Shown piece by piece: positions 50,834 through 59,615 of a stretch of 64,000 bases of DNA (positions are counted from its first letter, which is position 1; each line of letters begins with the position of its first letter). The stretch spans positions 186,001 to 250,000 of the forward strand of contig NZ_AZUC01000046.1 in NCBI RefSeq assembly GCF_000586555.1, read 5' to 3'. Under the pieces are notes generated by a model. It made no database searches. It was not told the origin of the DNA and saw nothing but the letters and a program-made list of their open reading frames with translations. The stretch is from Sporosarcina sp. D27. Its GTDB lineage: Bacteria; Bacillota; Bacilli; Bacillales_A; Planococcaceae. A program made the translations under genes and the position numbers.

Positions 50834-52150
50834 TTAATAATTTTCTGTGTCTTCGGGTATTCTTACGTGAATGGTCAACCATTCTTCATTCAATTCAGGG
50901 TAAATCACCCCAAAGTTCGCAGTCACGATTTTTTCAACGCTTGCAAGTCCAATTCCTTCGTGTGAACTTTTTGTTGAAAATCCGGATTGGAACATGTTCA
51001 TGATACGTTGGTTGTCAGCTGTTGTTCGATTACTAATACGAATCACGTAATGCCTTTTTTCTTTTGTGATTTCAACATGTAGTTTACGCTCTATAACTGG
51101 TAGTAATTCAAGTTCTTCCATTGCATTTTGAATGAGATTCCCAAGAATTTTATTGACATCATACACTGAAACCGGAATTCCACGTAAATCATCAAATATC
51201 GAATAGTGGATTTTTATTCCTTTTTGCTTAGCCAGTTCACCTTGCGTGTTTAGCAGTGCGCTCATTGCAGGGTGTTCTAGAGGAAGCAATTCATTGACAT
51301 CCTGAACTTGCTGAACGACTTGACCAATATACGTGGTCGCTTCATCATACTCTCTCTTTTTTAATAGCCCGTATATCGACGTTAAGTGAAAGTTAAAATC
51401 ATGGCGTTGAGAGCGAATTACCGTAAAGAATGAAAGCATATCTTGCTGGTATTGTTGGTCTAGGTAGAATTTTTCTTGTGCCAGCTTTTGCCGAAGTGAA
51501 GTTTTTAAATAAACCAATATAATTGCTAGAAGTAACAGCGACCAGCTTGTGATGAAAAGTCGGTAAGCCGGAGTGAAAAATTGACGGTCATTATACGTAT
51601 ATTGGAAAAAGATCCCCAATACAATAAGCAAAATTGCACTAATTAATAAAGTGGTCCGATGCATATATTTGGGTTTATCATTTGATTCAGTTTTTCTAAA
51701 CACCTCAGTTGGAAGCAAAATCGGCTTCAAACGCACAACCCATAAAATAATTAGTAAATTATTCATGAATATAAACAGTTCTATCATGAACAGGATGAAG
51801 GAATCCGATTCTAATTTAGCCTGTGTAATTGCTAGTTCAAAAAGATTTCGTTGAATCACACAGACAACTGCTATCTGATAAGTCCATCCAAGTAGAATCG
51901 TAAAACACGCTTGGAGGATCGGCATGCGCACGAACCATACGAAAGAAGGTAGTAAAAGGATCGAGACGATGCCCGGGTCAAGGTCCGACCCTGTAAAAAA
52001 TTGAAGCGCTTCGAAAACAATAACTACGGCGATTACAGAGAGGATTACTTTCACTATCGATTTGAACGGGTGAATGCCTACTGCTGATTGCGCTAGAAAG
52101 AGCCCTGTAAAAATTGTAATGGTTAAAAAAATTCCCGAAAGAATACCCAT
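50834..52150 (-). CDS. Sensor histidine kinase, GHKL type with SpoOB-like phosphoacceptor
   Basis: A 438-residue membrane kinase. Residues 1-215 hold about seven hydrophobic helices; there is no obvious periplasmic sensor domain. The phosphoacceptor is His250 in R-S-Q-R-H-D-F-N-F-H-L, the AgrC/CitA-like pattern, followed by the GHKL ATP site with N-L-I-Q-N-A-M-E-E-L and T-K-S-S-H-E-G-I-G-L-A-S-V. The multi-helix sensor suggests detection of a peptide, lipid or membrane state. It pairs with the LytTR regulator. Neighbouring genes do not reveal the target regulon. Confidence 0.88.
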   Translation of the reverse strand: MGILSGIFLTITIFTGLFLAQSAVGIHPFKSIVKVILSVIAVVIVFEALQFFTGSDLDPGIVSILLLPSFVWFVRMPILQACFTILLGWTYQIAVVCVIQRNLFELAITQAKLESDSFILFMIELFIFMNNLLIILWVVRLKPILLPTEVFRKTESNDKPKYMHRTTLLISAILLIVLGIFFQYTYNDRQFFTPAYRLFITSWSLLLLAIILVYLKTSLRQKLAQEKFYLDQQYQQDMLSFFTVIRSQRHDFNFHLTSIYGLLKKREYDEATTYIGQVVQQVQDVNELLPLEHPAMSALLNTQGELAKQKGIKIHYSIFDDLRGIPVSVYDVNKILGNLIQNAMEELELLPVIERKLHVEITKEKRHYVIRISNRTTADNQRIMNMFQSGFSTKSSHEGIGLASVEKIVTANFGVIYPELNEEWLTIHVRIPEDTENY

Positions 52151-52223
52151 GTATTCATCACCTTGTCAACTAATGTTGTTCGAATTATACCATAATTCAA
52201 GGAATCGGCGAAATCATGCAAGT

Positions 52224-52258
52224 AAAAAAACTCTTCTCCCTTTACGGAAGAAAAGTTT
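52224..52258 (-). terminator. Terminator after the M16 peptidase pair
   Basis: On the minus strand AAACTTTTCTTCC pairs imperfectly (one bulge, one G-U) with GGAGAAGAGTTT and runs into T7 (52224-52230). Confidence 0.65.
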
Positions 52259-52261
52259 CGG

Positions 52262-53545
52262 TTATTCTGGCATGATGGTGCAAACTGTCAAGCGCTCTTC
52301 GTCGATCCATGAAAAGAGGAATGATTTCCAATCGTTGAGTGTCAGCTGCTGGATGGCCGGGATTGTTTCAAAGTAGGACAACCCTCGATTGCGATTCCAG
52401 ATCATGCCTTGTGCATTGTTTTCTATAGAGTTCATCCGTCTTAATGTCTTTCCAATTGTCCGTTTTTTCAACCGTTCGAACTGCTGATCTTCTAGTTCGA
52501 ATATTGATAAGGAATGCAACTGCTTCTTAATTTTTGCAGCAAGCTGTTCAGGGTGATCCGAGTTACTGCCGATCATCGAGAAACCAAAAGTCTTATCGAT
52601 CACAGACGTGTATAGAAAAGATGAATCTATTAACTCCTCCCCTACTAATTCCTGATAAAATTGACCGCTGCGGCTATAAAAATAGTCCAGCGTCATATTC
52701 GTCAAAAGTTTGCGTAGCCCAAGTTCTTCAGCCTCGATTTCACCGCCATAATCCTTAATCCCAACCATCAATCTTGGAACACTTACATTCATACGAAGAA
52801 TAAGCTCTGATGCAAGCGCTTCGTTTCGCTCTTCAGCATACACTCGAGTAAATGGTCCTATTTTAGGGAATTGTTTCTGTTCCTGATTGGCGCGGATTGC
52901 AGACATCATTTCCTCACTATCAAAGTTGCCTGCAACAGCTAATGTCATATTCGTTGGATGATAGAATGTCTCATACGCAGTTAATAGTTGTTCTTTGGTC
53001 ATGTTATTAATCGAATCGAGCGTTCCAAGGACCTCATTGCGAACAGGATGTTTCTCAAACAAGGCTTCCTGTACAGCTAAGTAGATGCGCTGATCAGGCA
53101 TGTCTGCATACATTTGAAATTCTTGACTAATAATCCCTTTTTCTTTGTTCACCGTCTCATCTGTCAGATAAGGATCTTGAACAAAATTCAAAAGCAATTC
53201 TACATTTTCGACCTCGTTCCCAACTGTTGTGAAATAATAAGAGGTCTCGGAGTCATTAGTATACGCATTAGCATCAGTACCAAGTTTACCAAAGTCCGCG
53301 TAAACGTCATGGTCACCCTTATCAAAAAGCTTATGCTCTAAATAATGGGCAGTCCCCGCCGGAATTTTTACAGACTCTGTTTCATTAAACGGAATAAATT
53401 CTAAATCTGCAGCCCCGAAATCTGTTGTAAAAATACCAAACGTTTTGCTGACCGTCCTTTTAGGGATCAGGATAACATTCAGTCCGTTCGGTAATTGTTC
53501 TGTATAGACCAATTCATCAATTGTTGCAAAATCCAACTTCTCCAT
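52262..53545 (-). CDS. M16-family zinc metalloprotease, catalytic member (YmfH-like)
   Basis: A 427-residue peptidase. The inverted zinc motif H-Y-L-E-H is at residues 67-71 (T-A-H-Y-L-E-H-K-L-F), with the distal glutamate region N-K-E-K-G-I-I-S-Q-E-F-Q-M. The second half is the non-catalytic M16C domain with the usual R-x-Y-like end (L-S-Y-F-E-T-I-P-A). Its gene overlaps that of a related protein lacking the motif, so a heterodimeric processing peptidase is likely, as inferred for YmfF/YmfH. Substrate unknown. Confidence 0.9.
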   Translation of the reverse strand: MEKLDFATIDELVYTEQLPNGLNVILIPKRTVSKTFGIFTTDFGAADLEFIPFNETESVKIPAGTAHYLEHKLFDKGDHDVYADFGKLGTDANAYTNDSETSYYFTTVGNEVENVELLLNFVQDPYLTDETVNKEKGIISQEFQMYADMPDQRIYLAVQEALFEKHPVRNEVLGTLDSINNMTKEQLLTAYETFYHPTNMTLAVAGNFDSEEMMSAIRANQEQKQFPKIGPFTRVYAEERNEALASELILRMNVSVPRLMVGIKDYGGEIEAEELGLRKLLTNMTLDYFYSRSGQFYQELVGEELIDSSFLYTSVIDKTFGFSMIGSNSDHPEQLAAKIKKQLHSLSIFELEDQQFERLKKRTIGKTLRRMNSIENNAQGMIWNRNRGLSYFETIPAIQQLTLNDWKSFLFSWIDEERLTVCTIMPE

Positions 53546-54840
53546 TAATATCCCTCCTCACTTGTTAAAATGAACGTTGTGTCACGTTCTAGTTTACTAG
53601 TCGCTTTTTGAATATCTTGCCGAGTTATTGATTGGAACTTTTCGATCATATCTTGAGGTGTTTTCGATGTCCCCGTTAGTATCTTTTGGTATTCTGTTGC
53701 AATAATTCCACCGATACTGTCCAATGCCTGTTGATAACTACCCACTATCATTGCTTTCGTATCTTCAAGAACGTCCTCCGGGAAGGTCCCTGCCTGCAAG
53801 ATCGCCACTTGCTCGTCGATAATTTCTACAGTTTTTTCATAATCTTTTGGAGCAATTCCACAGAAAATTATTAGTTTGTCACTATATAGATCTAAATCCG
53901 CTCCCACATAATAGGCTAAACTATGCTGTTCCCGAACTGTCTTAAATAGCAATGAGCTTGCATGTCCTCCGAGAATCATGCTTCCAACCATTAGCGCCTC
54001 AAAATCAGTATCTGTAAAGAGGGTTTGAGTACGATACCCGATGTGTAATTTAGCTTGTTGGATCTCATCTATTTCACGAATGATTTTTGAAGATTCAACT
54101 GACTTTACTTCACTTGGTAACGCAGCTCCTTCTTCCAAACGCAAATCACTTCCGGCAGGCACTCCAGTCAACACCGTCTCAATTAATTCTTTAGTTATTT
54201 CTGGATTTACATCCCCTGCTACGAAAACGTCAATTCTCGCAGTCGACAAAAGTGTTTTGTAAGAGGACAGAAGTCGTTGTTCTGTAATTGTATCGATATC
54301 TTCCAAATAGCCGTTCGGGTGTACAGCATACCTTTCACCAAGAGCCATCTCATCCATCAAACGCTCATCCGCATAAGAGGTTTTGTCATCTTTACTCGCT
54401 TCAAGATTTTTTCTTAACTTTTCTTTTTCTTGACCAACGGTAGTTTTATCAAAACCGTTTTGACTGGTCTTCGGATTGAACAAGAATTCGTTGATAAATC
54501 CGATCACATTCTCAGCGAGGTTATTTTCGTTTTCAATAAATCGTTCGTTGGCGAATTCCATTTGAACCGTTAGAATGTGACTGTTCCCTGTAACACTTTG
54601 ATAGAGTTGAAGCGATGCCCCATATAAATCATCCAGCTCGTTCTGCATCGCGCCAGCCGTTGGATACAGCTTACTACCTGCTCGTAAAACTCCAGGTAAT
54701 AGAGTTCTCTCGGTAATTGTCGCACGATCTAATAAGGTTTGGAATTTCAGTTCAACAGTAATTGTTTTAAAGTTTTTGCTTTCAAGTACATGCACGTGTA
54801 AATTATTCTTAATAGCATCTGCCGATTTAGGTATGCTCAT
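53545..54840 (-). CDS. M16-family protein without the zinc motif (YmfF-like)
   Basis: A 431-residue M16-fold protein. In place of HxxEH, the equivalent N-terminal region reads L-L-P-G-V-L-R-A-G-S-K-L-Y-P, so it should not bind zinc and probably acts as the partner of the YmfH-like enzyme. The later R-T-Q-T-L-F-T-D and H-S-L-A-Y-Y-V-G segments are typical of the second M16 half. The stop overlaps the next gene's ATG by one base. Preceded by a ribosome-binding site GGAGGAACG, 37 bp after a hairpin. Confidence 0.88.
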   Translation of the reverse strand: MSIPKSADAIKNNLHVHVLESKNFKTITVELKFQTLLDRATITERTLLPGVLRAGSKLYPTAGAMQNELDDLYGASLQLYQSVTGNSHILTVQMEFANERFIENENNLAENVIGFINEFLFNPKTSQNGFDKTTVGQEKEKLRKNLEASKDDKTSYADERLMDEMALGERYAVHPNGYLEDIDTITEQRLLSSYKTLLSTARIDVFVAGDVNPEITKELIETVLTGVPAGSDLRLEEGAALPSEVKSVESSKIIREIDEIQQAKLHIGYRTQTLFTDTDFEALMVGSMILGGHASSLLFKTVREQHSLAYYVGADLDLYSDKLIIFCGIAPKDYEKTVEIIDEQVAILQAGTFPEDVLEDTKAMIVGSYQQALDSIGGIIATEYQKILTGTSKTPQDMIEKFQSITRQDIQKATSKLERDTTFILTSEEGY

Positions 54841-54876
54841 TATCGTTCCTCCATTTCTATCGTTGCTAATAAAAGA

Positions 54877-54910
54877 GCCGACATAGCATAATTGCAGGGG
54901 CTATGCCGGC
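54877..54910 (-). terminator. Hairpin between the lipoprotein gene and the YmfF-like gene
   Basis: GCCGACATAGC (54877-54887) pairs with GCTATGCCGGC (54900-54910) with one mismatch, followed on the minus strand by CTCTTTTATT. It may be an incomplete stop, since no promoter fits between it and the next start. Confidence 0.6.
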
Positions 54911-54921
54911 GAAAAACCTTA

Positions 54922-55437
54922 TTATTTTTGACTGAAGTCGTTTACCATCACATCATATATTTTGTCACGATCGGGATGTCCATCAGCGATAAAGTAAAGA
55001 AAATCATCTTTTACTTCCATTGGGATTTGTCCCTCTTGACCTTCGAATTCCATTGTCACTTCGCCTTTTTCTTTTGCTGATTTCAAGTTTTCACTGTCCG
55101 GATCCATCATGTAAACTTGGAAAGGAAGCATATCTTCCCCATTTATAACAACGTTCATAACCTGTGTAGCCCCAGCGATATCAGCATATCCAGTTGTTTT
55201 CTCGCCAACTTCTACTCCTGCATCTTTGAGCAAGTCTAGAATTCGATCGAAATTTGGATCTGTTGGTTCTACGTCCTCTGCGCTTGCTTCTGCTCCAGAA
55301 TCCGTCGTATCAGAGTCCGTCGCCTCTGTATCAGGTTTTGCTGATTCGTCCTTAGTCGCATCTCCTCCACAAGCTGCTAATGCTCCCGCCACTATCATCA
55401 TCATTAAGACTAGAAAAGCTTTTTTTATCGCTTCCAT
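54922..55437 (-). CDS. Lipoprotein of unknown function
   Basis: A 171-residue lipoprotein: signal peptide with lipobox L-A-A-C (Cys23), then an acidic low-complexity linker rich in Asp, Glu, Thr and Ser (residues 25-60), then a compact domain of about 110 residues with F-D-R-I-L-D-L-L-K-D-A-G-V-E-V and Q-V-Y-M-M-D-P-D-S-E-N-L-K. I do not recognise the family. ATG at 55435-55437 is spaced from AAAGGGGTG. It begins 34 bp after the second ABC exporter gene, so it may work with that system on the outer surface. Confidence 0.8.
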   Translation of the reverse strand: MEAIKKAFLVLMMMIVAGALAACGGDATKDESAKPDTEATDSDTTDSGAEASAEDVEPTDPNFDRILDLLKDAGVEVGEKTTGYADIAGATQVMNVVINGEDMLPFQVYMMDPDSENLKSAKEKGEVTMEFEGQEGQIPMEVKDDFLYFIADGHPDRDKIYDVMVNDFSQK

Positions 55438-55471
55438 GTAAAGCACCCCTTTAGTTTTTTCTGCAAATCAT

Positions 55472-57226
55472 TTAAGTAAATGATAGCAGCTCGTTTTTCT
55501 CATTTTGAATCTCGATCAAATCCCCATATAATTCGTTCGTTCTTTTCAATTCCTCATGTGTGCCTGATGCTTCGACGTGTCCATTGTTAACAACAATGAT
55601 GTGATCCATCTGTTTCATCGTCCGTAAATTATGGCTAATCAGTGCAGTTGTTCTGCCATGCATTAGTAAACGAAGAGCGCGATTGATCTCGTGTTCACTT
55701 TGGGCATCCAAACTTGCCATGGCTTCATCCAAAAGTAAATACTCTGGATCCATTACAAATGCTCGGGCGATCGCAATTCGCTGACGTTGACCGCCTGAAA
55801 GTTTTGTCCCGAACTCACCGACGTCTTTATCCAACCCTTCAGGAAATTCACGGATGAACTCTTCTGCGGAAGCGTGTCGTGCAGCAAGCCACACAATGTC
55901 ATCACTTACATCTTCATGAATCCCGTATAAAATATTTTCCCGAATCGTACCTGAAAGTAACGGTGCATTTTGAGATACATAGGCAATACCAGATCGCCAT
56001 TCATCTAAGTGAACCTTTTCAGCTGGTGTGGTCCCAATTAGTACTCGACCAACATTTGGTTCATACAACCTTTCGAGCATTGCAAAAATAGTAGATTTAC
56101 CTCCACCACTTGGCCCAACAATGGCTGTTAGTTTCCCTTTAGGGATCGTCAAGTTAACATTGTTCAATGCGAGGCGCTGGTCATAACTGAACGAAACATT
56201 CTCTAACGTTAAATCCGCATTTGGCTGGGTCGCCTTTTCTCTAAACGTATACGTCCGCTCTAACTTTTCTTCACCTGCTTCTTGAATTTTGGCGATTTCT
56301 GCTGACGCTCCTTTTGCCTGTTTCAGCGTCTGCCAGAAAAGTCCATACCGTAATACGTTGTTGTGGATGAACTGTACATACAAGTAGAACGAAATGACTT
56401 GGCTTACTTTCATATCCCCTTTAGAAACCAAATACCCGCCATAGACAAGAACCGTACCAACTACAATCGCCTGAACACTTTGCATGAGCGGTTCTGCAAA
56501 GAGGTCAACAAATGCACGTTTTTTATCTGCTGTATATTGGTTTTCAATAACTCGGCTCGATTTTTCAAACTCAAAATCCTCTTTGCTGAATGTTTTGATA
56601 AGCCTAATTTTAGGAAGTCGCTCTGCAAAAAACGCAGTCATATTGGACAATTGATTTTGAACTCCATGCTGTGTTCTTTGTGTGAAATGCCCTACAACAA
56701 TCGATACAATGACGATATAAGGTATTACAGGTAAGAGAGCCAATGTCAATTTGACATTCATCCCATACATGATGACAAATGAACCGACCAAGCTATAAGT
56801 CGTATTGAAAAGACTCGTAAAATCAGAAATCGAGCTGTCAATATAGGATGGATCAAGAGTTACCCTACTGATCATATTTAAAGATTTGTTGTCTCTGTAC
56901 TCTTTCATAGGCAAACGAATCAGTTTTGGCCATATGACTCGCTGGATATTCCTTTTGGTAATCGGGCTCGTCATGTAAACAAAGAAAGATGAGATTGTCA
57001 AAAGTGCTACGCTACCAATATTCATGTATACGTATTTCATAACAATCTCTTTATCAAAAATGTTTCCTTCCATAATTTGCTGGATGACAAGTGGCATACT
57101 GAGCAATATCGTTGTCGTCGCAAGGGAAGACACTATTTGGAAAAAGTATAGATGCCAAGGCAGTTTTGATGTCTTTATAAGATGGAAGAATTCCCCCCAA
57201 GAGCTTCTGCGTTTCTGATCATTCAT
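55472..57226 (-). CDS. ABC exporter half-transporter, second of a pair
   Basis: A 584-residue exporter: six membrane helices in the first 310 residues and an ATPase with Walker A G-P-S-G-G-G-K-S-T near 375, signature L-S-G-G-Q-R-Q-R, and Walker B L-L-L-D-E-A-M-A-S-L-D with an intact catalytic glutamate. The switch reads I-S-H-N-L-R. Unlike the pair at 2903-6435, neither subunit here has a degenerate Walker B. It starts 33 bp after its partner. Substrate may be a peptide, lipid or drug; the operon with a thioredoxin gives no firm answer. Confidence 0.87.
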   Translation of the reverse strand: MNDQKRRSSWGEFFHLIKTSKLPWHLYFFQIVSSLATTTILLSMPLVIQQIMEGNIFDKEIVMKYVYMNIGSVALLTISSFFVYMTSPITKRNIQRVIWPKLIRLPMKEYRDNKSLNMISRVTLDPSYIDSSISDFTSLFNTTYSLVGSFVIMYGMNVKLTLALLPVIPYIVIVSIVVGHFTQRTQHGVQNQLSNMTAFFAERLPKIRLIKTFSKEDFEFEKSSRVIENQYTADKKRAFVDLFAEPLMQSVQAIVVGTVLVYGGYLVSKGDMKVSQVISFYLYVQFIHNNVLRYGLFWQTLKQAKGASAEIAKIQEAGEEKLERTYTFREKATQPNADLTLENVSFSYDQRLALNNVNLTIPKGKLTAIVGPSGGGKSTIFAMLERLYEPNVGRVLIGTTPAEKVHLDEWRSGIAYVSQNAPLLSGTIRENILYGIHEDVSDDIVWLAARHASAEEFIREFPEGLDKDVGEFGTKLSGGQRQRIAIARAFVMDPEYLLLDEAMASLDAQSEHEINRALRLLMHGRTTALISHNLRTMKQMDHIIVVNNGHVEASGTHEELKRTNELYGDLIEIQNEKNELLSFT

Positions 57227-57259
57227 TGCTGATTCCCCCGTTCCTTCTACAAGCAGTCA

Positions 57260-59026
57260 TCAGCCCTCAGTAGTGTTATTCAAAAACTCGACAAACTGTC
57301 TATATAGTTCGCTTTCTTTCAGAACTTCATCATGAGTTCCTGTTGTTTCCACTTTCCCCTCATTCAATAGAATGATTTGGTCTGCATTGCGGATGATTGA
57401 CAAATCGTGGGCAACAACAATCGCTGTTCTACCTTCCATCAAGACGCTCATAGCTGCCTGAACCGCTTTTTCAGATTGAACATCAAGACTTGCCATTGCC
57501 TCATCAAGTAGCAAGAAGTCAGAGTTCCTTAAGAACGCCCTTGCGATTGCGATGCGCTGACGTTGACCACCAGAGAGACTAGACCCACCTTCACCTACAG
57601 ACGCATCAAACTTATCCGGCTGTTCGTTAATGAAGGTTAAGATATTGGCATTTTCTGCAGCATTGACGAGTTCTGACTCAGATACTTCACGTTCAAGTCC
57701 GTATATGATGTTTTCCCGGATCGTCCCAGCAAAGAGCGGACTATCTTGTGCTACATAGCTGAATAGATTACGCCAACTATCTAAATGGAATTTCTCAATC
57801 GGGGTTCCACCGAAACTAATCTGTCCCCCATTTGGATGGTACAACTGTTGAAGGAGCGCCAAGATTGTTGACTTTCCTCCACCACTCGGACCAACAATGG
57901 CAGTTACCTTTCCGTAAGGGACCGTAAATGAGACTTCATCAAGAACAAGTTTGTCTCCATATGCAAACGTCACTTTCTCGAATTCAAGATCGAGTTGGTT
58001 GCTGTGTACTTCCTGTTCACGGTGGTATTGTTCCAGATCATTTTCAACCAGATGGGCAATCCGTGATGTCGCTCCTTGACTTTGTTTAATTTGCGTATAC
58101 ATCAAGCCGAACGTTTCTAACATTCCGAAATACATCCCTACGTACATAAAGAAGGCAATCCAGATCTGAATTGTGATAGTCCCTTGAGTAACCAAGTAAA
58201 TCCCAAACACAATCACGAACAATTCCATCACTAGGTTCAGGATGCTTGTAAGTGGTGTATTCACCCAGGCAATCAACGAACGCTTCATGTTTGCTTTATA
58301 GTAAAGTTGGATGTTATCTTTTCCGCGTTCCGTTTCTTTTCGCTCATTCGCGAATGATTTGATCAACGGGATACTCACAAGTAATTCCGAAAGAAATTGT
58401 GTCAATCCGGCAAGACGATTTTGTGTGTATTTGTGTGTCCGATAGTTCCATTTTCCGTAATATATGATGGATAATACATAAACCGGCGTGTATAACACCA
58501 AACCGGCACTTAGGCGCCAATCGTAGCCATAAAGAACTTTGGCGATGTAAATTGTTCCATACACCATACCCACCAGTGCTGGGAGTAATCCGGATATGAC
58601 TGCACTGATTTGAGAAGTATCATTCACTGTACGACTTACCATCTCACTAGGTTTAACATCGTCATACAATTTGATTGGTGACCGCATCAGGCGATTCCAG
58701 ATCAGCTTCCGATACCGGATATCAATCTTATACGAAGTAATTTTTGCGATGTAACGGATAATCCCTGAAAATACTACACGTACAACAATAACTACGACTA
58801 CACCTGTAATCACCGTGGAAGTAATAACCCCCGAAGCAACTTGCGAAGTATAGGCTGGTAGTAGAAGACCTAAGGTAATATCCGCTATATTGAGAAACGT
58901 GAGAAATCCTAACCAGAACCATGGTAGCTTGGTTTTAAACAGGAGACGGACATAGGATTTCCACATGCCACTCTCCTGTTGACGTCGGATATCTCGCTTT
59001 ACACTTTTTTGCGTTGCCGTCACCAA
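57260..59026 (-). CDS. ABC exporter half-transporter, first of a pair
   Basis: A 588-residue exporter with six membrane helices (residues about 35-320) and an ATPase: Walker A G-P-S-G-G-G-K-S-T-I-L, signature L-S-G-G-Q-R-Q-R, Walker B L-L-L-D-E-A-M-A-S-L-D and switch V-A-H-D-L-S. D-T-S-Q-I-S-A-V-I-S and L-K-E-S-E-L-Y-R-Q complete a typical MsbA-type exporter. It is closely similar to the downstream copy, especially in the ATPase (shared L-L-L-D-E-A-M-A-S-L-D), so the pair probably arose by duplication. GTG-rich N-terminus; start preceded by GAAAGGGCG. It follows the thioredoxin gene by 38 bp. Confidence 0.87.
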   Translation of the reverse strand: MVTATQKSVKRDIRRQQESGMWKSYVRLLFKTKLPWFWLGFLTFLNIADITLGLLLPAYTSQVASGVITSTVITGVVVVIVVRVVFSGIIRYIAKITSYKIDIRYRKLIWNRLMRSPIKLYDDVKPSEMVSRTVNDTSQISAVISGLLPALVGMVYGTIYIAKVLYGYDWRLSAGLVLYTPVYVLSIIYYGKWNYRTHKYTQNRLAGLTQFLSELLVSIPLIKSFANERKETERGKDNIQLYYKANMKRSLIAWVNTPLTSILNLVMELFVIVFGIYLVTQGTITIQIWIAFFMYVGMYFGMLETFGLMYTQIKQSQGATSRIAHLVENDLEQYHREQEVHSNQLDLEFEKVTFAYGDKLVLDEVSFTVPYGKVTAIVGPSGGGKSTILALLQQLYHPNGGQISFGGTPIEKFHLDSWRNLFSYVAQDSPLFAGTIRENIIYGLEREVSESELVNAAENANILTFINEQPDKFDASVGEGGSSLSGGQRQRIAIARAFLRNSDFLLLDEAMASLDVQSEKAVQAAMSVLMEGRTAIVVAHDLSIIRNADQIILLNEGKVETTGTHDEVLKESELYRQFVEFLNNTTEG

Positions 59027-59064
59027 GATGGTTCACGCCCTTTCGCTTGGAAGTACATTTTCCG

Positions 59065-59406
59065 TTACAGTACTTGTTGGACTCTACGTTCAATTTCCTC
59101 AGGATCGTAAATTCCTAGAATACTATCAACAGACTTTCCGTCTTTTACGATGACAATTGTCGGGAAGCCCATGACGTCATATGTTTTGATATGCTCGTTT
59201 GCTTCATTCATCAAATCATCAAAGTCGACATTGTGCTGAATAATTTTTACTTGCTCACCAAACTTTTCATCAATGTCCTTCAGAATTGGTACAAGCAATT
59301 CACAAGGTCCACATCCGTCTGTTGTAAAGTCGATTACAACTGGCACCTCACTGTTCAATACTTCATTATTAAAATCCTCTTTGTTTACTTGGCGTAATTC
59401 ACCCAT
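59065..59406 (-). CDS. Thioredoxin-family protein
   Basis: A 113-residue thioredoxin-fold protein with active site C32-G-P-C35 in D-F-T-T-D-G-C-G-P-C-E-L-L, and cis-proline region M-G-F-P-T-I-V-I. The usual tryptophan of W-C-G-P-C is replaced by glycine (D-G-C-G-P-C), so its redox behaviour may differ from TrxA. It has no signal peptide. GGAGGAG precedes the ATG. First gene of a run with two ABC exporters and a lipoprotein. Confidence 0.88.
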   Translation of the reverse strand: MGELRQVNKEDFNNEVLNSEVPVVIDFTTDGCGPCELLVPILKDIDEKFGEQVKIIQHNVDFDDLMNEANEHIKTYDVMGFPTIVIVKDGKSVDSILGIYDPEEIERRVQQVL

Positions 59407-59562
59407 GTGTAACTCCTCCTTTTAGTAACCATTGGCAGGTCAATCTTTTAAACTTTCTGAATACTAAAGTTATTTTACGTCTAGAATGTTCGTTATTCAA
59501 TACCTCCTGCGTACCTTGGCAGATTGCGTGCTCATTCTGTCCGAAATCATGTCGATATGGTC

Positions 59563-59601
59563 AAAAAAAGTAGCCTTACCGGAACAACTCCGTAAGGCTA
59601 C
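59563..59601 (-). terminator. Terminator of the MarR/MFS operon
   Basis: GTAGCCTTAC (59570-59579) pairs with GTAAGGCTAC (59592-59601), with GGA/TCC inside; on the minus strand seven T follow (59563-59569). Confidence 0.9.
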
Positions 59602-59615
59602 ACCTGATTATCCTA

